Assembly: GCA_937995275.1 (NCBI GenBank) | Contig: CALKKN010000233.1 | Location: forward strand, 1-18,085 | Length of the DNA stretch: 18,085 bases | Direction: 5' to 3' | Origin: an uncultured Lysobacterales bacterium | Lineage (GTDB): Bacteria > Pseudomonadota > Gammaproteobacteria > Xanthomonadales > SZUA-36 | Shown here: piece by piece, positions 14,428-18,085 of the stretch | How positions within the stretch are numbered: position 1 is the stretch's first letter | How the letters are laid out: each line of letters opens with the position of its first letter | Made by a program: the position numbers and the translations under genes | Notes under the pieces: model-generated | Told to the model about the DNA's origin: nothing | Databases searched by the model: none | What the model saw: the letters and a program-made list of their open reading frames with translations, nothing else

Positions 14428-16876
14428 TGCCTTGTTTCGCTCCGTTGTTCCCGCGCTTCCGGCGGCCGCGCCCGCTGAACGCCCGGCGCTGTTCGGCCAG
14501 GGTGATCAGCCGCTCGCAGATTTTCCGGTTCAGGCTGCCTTCGGGAAATTCCCCGGATTCAATGCGTTCGCCCGCCGCCATGCCGGTCAGCAACTCGAGA
14601 GCCTGATCGACATGCGTTACCGGACAGACCTGGAACGTGTTGTCGCTGACGGCGGCCACGATATCCTGCCGCAACATCAGGTGCTTGACGTTGGCCGCCG
14701 GGATCAGGACGCCCTGCTCACCGGTCAGGCCACGCTGCTGGCAGACATCGAAAAATCCCTCGATCTTCTCGTTGACGCCGCCGATGGCCTGGACGCGTCC
14801 ATGCTGATCGACCGAGCCGGTGATCGCATACGACTGCCTGAGCGGCACCTCGGCCAGGGCGGACGCCAGCGCGCAGAGCTCCGCGGCCGAGGCGCTGTCG
14901 CCGGCGACCCCGCCATAGGATTGTTCGAACACCAGGCTGGCGGACAGGGAAAGCGGGCGGTCGTCCACGTAGTGGGAAGCGAGGAATCCGGACAGTATCA
15001 ATACTCCCTTGGAGTGCAGCGGCCCGCCCAGCTTAACTTCCCGTTCGATATCGATCACTTCGCCCGAACCCAACGATACGGTGGCGGTTATGCGCTGCGG
15101 CCTGCCGAACGCCAGGTCGCCCAGCTGCATTACGGCCAGGCCATTCACCTGGCCAACGCGGTTGCCGGCGGTTTCGATGACGAAGGTCTCGCGCAGCAGT
15201 TCCTCCTGCATGCGGTCGCGCACGCGGCTGCCGCGGTGGATCCGGCTGTCGATCGCCTGCTGCACCTCCTCGGCGCCGATTAGTTCGCTGCCATTTTTGC
15301 CGGCGATGTAGTGGGCCTCGCGCAGTATGTCGGACGCGCGCCGGATGTCCGTCGACAGGCGTTCGCTGTCACCCACCTGGCGTGCGCTTTCTTCGAGCAG
15401 GCGCGCGACACCTTCCCGACTCATGGCCCTCAGTTTTTCCCTGCGGATGGTCGTTGCCAACCACCGCGCCATGCCCTCGGTGTTGCTGTCGTCCCGCACC
15501 AGTTGGTCTTCGAAATCCGCCTCCACCTTGAACAGCTCGGAGAAATCGGGATCGTAGCGTTCCAGCAGGTAGTACCAGATCCGCTCGCCGATCAGGATTA
15601 CCTTCAGGTCGGCGGGTATGGGTTCCGGTTCGAGCGTAACGGTACTGATCAGCCCGATGTCGTCCCCCAGCGAACGGATGCGCAGCTCGCGCGATTTGAG
15701 GGCTCGCTTCAGGCCGTCCCAGGCCAGTGGGTAGGTAAGGAGTTTCTGCGCGTCCAGCACCAGGTAGCCGCCGTTCGCGCGATGCAGGGCGCCCGGACGG
15801 ATCAGGCTGAAATTGGTCACCAATGACCCGAACTCGGACTCGTGCTCGATACGCCCGATCAGTTCGATGAAAGTCGGCTTGTCGGCAAACACCACCGGCG
15901 CCCCCTGCGCCTCGCTGCGGTCGACCAGCACGTTGATCGAATACCGGCGCATCGCGGCCGATTCCTTCGACTCCATGGCCTGCTGAATCTGGGGCGGCAG
16001 GTTCTGGCCGTCACCGGGACGCAGGAACAGACTGACATTTTCCACGATGTCGTTCTGCATTTTTTCCAGGTGTTCGACCACCACCGGCACGTCGCGATAC
16101 TTTTGCAGCAGGTCATCAATCAGGCCCGTGACCGCGATACCCGCAACGTCCCGCTCCAGCTGCCGCACCTTCTGGCGCATCTCGCGCGCCCGCTTCGGCA
16201 TGGTGCGCATGACCTGCTGGAGGCGCTTCGTCAAACGCGCGATGTCATCGTGAAACTTCTGCTGCTCTGCTTCGGGCAGTTTCTTGAATTCCTCCGTGCC
16301 CAGCGCCTCGCCCTCGCGGACCGGTATGAAAGCAATGCCGGTCGGGGTCTGGATCACGCCGATGTCGAGTTCCTGCGCCTCGTCCTCCACGTCCTTGAAA
16401 GCCGTTTCGTGGTCTTCCTTGAACTCCTCGGCGAGGGTTTCGCGCTGCGCCTGGAAGTCCTCGCTTTCGAACGCGGCCGGTATGGCCGTCTGGGCGTCCG
16501 CGATCACCTGCTCGACGTCGTTGCGCAGTTCCTTGCTGCGGCCCGGCGGCAGCGCCAGCGCCCGCGGCTGGCGGGGGTCTTCAAAGTTGTAGACGTAACA
16601 CCAGTCCTGCGGCACGGCACGGGCAGCCGCCCTTTTTTCCAGCAACTGCCTGACGAACAGGTGCCGCCCCACGCCGGGTGGCCCGAGTACATAGACATTG
16701 TGGCCGTCGACGTCGATCTCCGTCGCGAACTGCATCGCCTGAGTCGCACGGTCCTGCCCGGGAATCTCGGCCAGGTCTTCCAGTTCCGCCGTGGTCTCGA
16801 AGCTCAGGTCTTGCGGATTGCAGCGCGTGAACAGTGCCTCGGGGGTCAGGGGTTTGCCGGGCGTGAAGTCCGTCAT
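14408..16876 (-). CDS. LonB-like ATP-dependent serine protease (AAA_32/Lon_C)
   Basis: A protease of the bacterial LonB-like group (COG1067 type). I chose the ATG at 16876 (822 aa) because GAGG lies just upstream; an ATG at 16888 adds four residues. An AAA module starts with a Walker-A-like GPPGVGRH (65-72), where the usual lysine is arginine. A long charged helical insert follows (about 125-270), then GGYLVLDAQKLL as the likely Walker B region. The C-terminal Lon protease domain has catalytic Ser661 in GDSASAAE and Lys704 in GGVNEKIEG, 43 residues apart as in E. coli Lon, so proteolysis should work. The extreme C-terminus is basic and low in complexity (SGRGRRKRGNNG). It is the first gene of a pair with the Usp-like gene and is divergent from the aldehyde dehydrogenase. 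Confidence 0.93.
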   Translation of the reverse strand: MTDFTPGKPLTPEALFTRCNPQDLSFETTAELEDLAEIPGQDRATQAMQFATEIDVDGHNVYVLGPPGVGRHLFVRQLLEKRAAARAVPQDWCYVYNFEDPRQPRALALPPGRSKELRNDVEQVIADAQTAIPAAFESEDFQAQRETLAEEFKEDHETAFKDVEDEAQELDIGVIQTPTGIAFIPVREGEALGTEEFKKLPEAEQQKFHDDIARLTKRLQQVMRTMPKRAREMRQKVRQLERDVAGIAVTGLIDDLLQKYRDVPVVVEHLEKMQNDIVENVSLFLRPGDGQNLPPQIQQAMESKESAAMRRYSINVLVDRSEAQGAPVVFADKPTFIELIGRIEHESEFGSLVTNFSLIRPGALHRANGGYLVLDAQKLLTYPLAWDGLKRALKSRELRIRSLGDDIGLISTVTLEPEPIPADLKVILIGERIWYYLLERYDPDFSELFKVEADFEDQLVRDDSNTEGMARWLATTIRREKLRAMSREGVARLLEESARQVGDSERLSTDIRRASDILREAHYIAGKNGSELIGAEEVQQAIDSRIHRGSRVRDRMQEELLRETFVIETAGNRVGQVNGLAVMQLGDLAFGRPQRITATVSLGSGEVIDIEREVKLGGPLHSKGVLILSGFLASHYVDDRPLSLSASLVFEQSYGGVAGDSASAAELCALASALAEVPLRQSYAITGSVDQHGRVQAIGGVNEKIEGFFDVCQQRGLTGEQGVLIPAANVKHLMLRQDIVAAVSDNTFQVCPVTHVDQALELLTGMAAGERIESGEFPEGSLNRKICERLITLAEQRRAFSGRGRRKRGNNGAKQGNGDEPG

Positions 16877-17042
16877 CTCTTGCCTCATGCTGTGTGTCGG
16901 TTGCCGGTCATATCAATCGTGGCACGGCGGCAGACCCGGATAAACACCGAAGACCCGATCTCCAGACCCACGTCAGCTCGGTTCGGATAGAATAGATGAC
17001 ACCAGCACGCCATTTCGGTTGCAGAAGCACCGGGGAAAGACC

Positions 17043-18085
17043 ATGAACCAGGCTATCGAAGCCGTGTCCGCTGCACAGGATGCACCGCACAACACCGCGG
17101 GGCGGCCGGAGATCGCGGAGGCGCTGCAGTCGGCCTTCCGTAAACAGCGGCAGGCGTACCTGTCGGACCCCATTCCGGACCTGGCGCAGCGCAAAGAGGA
17201 TCTGCTCGCCCTGAAACGAATGCTCGGCGAGAACCTGGAGGAGGTCGTCGGGGCTATCAGCGAGGATTACGGCAACCGATCGCGCCACGAGACGCTGTTC
17301 GCCGAGGTCATTGCGGTGACCGACGGTATCAACGACACGATCCGGCACCTGAAGAAGTGGATGAAGCCGCAGCGCCGGCACGTCGACTGGACCCTCTATC
17401 CCGGCGCCAGGAACCGGCTGATTCCGCAGCCGCTGGGCGTCGTCGGGTTGATCGTGCCATGGAATTTCCCGGTCAACCTCGCGTTCTCGCAACTCACCGG
17501 CGCGTTCGCGGCCGGCAACCGGGCCATGGTCAAGCTGTCCGAGAATTCCATGGCGCTGGCACGGCTGTTGAGGGACCTCTCATCCCGCTATTTCCCACCG
17601 GAGAAACTGGCGTGGTTCGAAGAGACGGGAGGGGTCGGCATCGAGTTCTCGCAGATTCCGTTCGACCTCCTGGTGTTCACCGGTTCGGGGCAGACCGGCC
17701 GCTCGGTGATGGCCTCGGCGGCCCGCAACCTGACGCCGGTCGTCCTCGAACTCGGCGGCAAGTCGCCGGCGGTCATCGACCCCGACTACCCGCTGGACAA
17801 GGCCGTCGAGCGGATCCTGTTCGTCAAGCAGTTCAACGCCGGCCAGATTTGCACCAACGTCGATTACGTGTTCGTCCACGAGAGCCAGCGGGCCGAATTC
17901 ATCGATCTGGCCAGGTCCTGGGTAGCCAGGCACTGCCCGGACATCAACCACGCGGACTGCACCTCCATCATCGACGACCGGTCCTACCAGCGGCTGGAGG
18001 AAACGCTGGAGGATGCCCGCGACAAGGGCGCGACGGTGATCAACCTGTCGGAAAACCAGGCCGGCAATCGCGAACAACGGAAACT
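17043..18085 (+). CDS. Aldehyde dehydrogenase, coniferyl-aldehyde-dehydrogenase-like, 3' end cut by window
   Basis: An NAD(P)-dependent aldehyde dehydrogenase; 347 codons are visible, against about 470-480 in relatives. I read it from the ATG at 17043 (GGGGAAAG upstream). Motifs present are PWNFP (139-143, oxyanion Asn141), Lys164 in MVKLSE, FTGSGQTG (212-219, cofactor loop), general base Glu236 in VLELGGKSP, and nucleophile Cys270 in FNAGQICTNVDY. The NAGQICTNVDYVFV block and overall style resemble the coniferyl aldehyde dehydrogenase/class-3-like group that oxidises aromatic and fatty aldehydes to acids. The substrate is not certain: a lignin-type aldehyde or a long-chain aldehyde (as in wax metabolism) are both possible. 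It is divergent from the LonB-like gene with 166 bp between start codons; a lone TAGAAT at 16988-16993 is the only -10-like match I see there. Confidence 0.92.
   Translation, partial: MNQAIEAVSAAQDAPHNTAGRPEIAEALQSAFRKQRQAYLSDPIPDLAQRKEDLLALKRMLGENLEEVVGAISEDYGNRSRHETLFAEVIAVTDGINDTIRHLKKWMKPQRRHVDWTLYPGARNRLIPQPLGVVGLIVPWNFPVNLAFSQLTGAFAAGNRAMVKLSENSMALARLLRDLSSRYFPPEKLAWFEETGGVGIEFSQIPFDLLVFTGSGQTGRSVMASAARNLTPVVLELGGKSPAVIDPDYPLDKAVERILFVKQFNAGQICTNVDYVFVHESQRAEFIDLARSWVARHCPDINHADCTSIIDDRSYQRLEETLEDARDKGATVINLSENQAGNREQRK

Overview
The window looks like chromosomal DNA from a GC-rich, Gram-negative proteobacterium, most likely a free-living gammaproteobacterium. This rests on an OmpW-type porin, two lipoprotein/periplasmic signal peptides, GlpQ and GcvR-like proteins of enterobacterial type, and dense codon use rich in third-position G/C. 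The taxon is an inference. I see no rRNA, tRNA, insertion sequence, phage gene or CRISPR array. Genes are packed closely and both edges cut a gene.

Region 1 (1-5786) is an aromatic amino-acid catabolism locus. On the minus strand, read right to left, come a tyrosine phenol-lyase (3793-2333), a 4-hydroxyphenylpyruvate dioxygenase (2301-1213) and a wax ester synthase/diacylglycerol acyltransferase cut by the left edge (1139-1). Divergent from these, across an AT-rich 145-bp control region, lie an Lrp/AsnC regulator (3939-4400) and, 9 bp on, a tryptophanase-like paralogue of the lyase (4410-5786). The two lyases carry opposite sets of substrate-determining residues. The locus therefore appears to split tyrosine to phenol and tryptophan to indole, each with pyruvate and ammonia, and it also encodes the homogentisate route for tyrosine.

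Region 2 (5787-9048, plus strand) has a fused ATP sulfurylase/APS kinase making PAPS, a small lipoprotein of unknown function, and a periplasmic glycerophosphodiester phosphodiesterase (GlpQ) that overlaps the lipoprotein gene by 4 bp. A 25-bp block upstream of the ATP sulfurylase gene closely resembles one in front of the Lrp gene, which suggests co-regulation of regions 1 and 2.

Region 3 (9137-12515) has an ABC1/UbiB-family atypical kinase on the plus strand. It converges on a minus-strand pair made of a GcvR-like double-ACT protein and a trimethylamine methyltransferase (MttB) family protein without pyrrolysine.

Region 4 (12847-18085) holds an OmpW-family outer-membrane protein with a possible FNR/Dnr-type site upstream. 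A minus-strand pair follows: a LonB-like protease and a tandem universal-stress-like protein overlapping it by 20 bp. Divergent from the protease is a coniferyl-aldehyde-dehydrogenase-like enzyme cut by the right edge.

The most interesting part is 2333-7604: paired phenol- and indole-forming lyases around one Lrp-type switch, with a PAPS-forming enzyme that shares an upstream DNA element.
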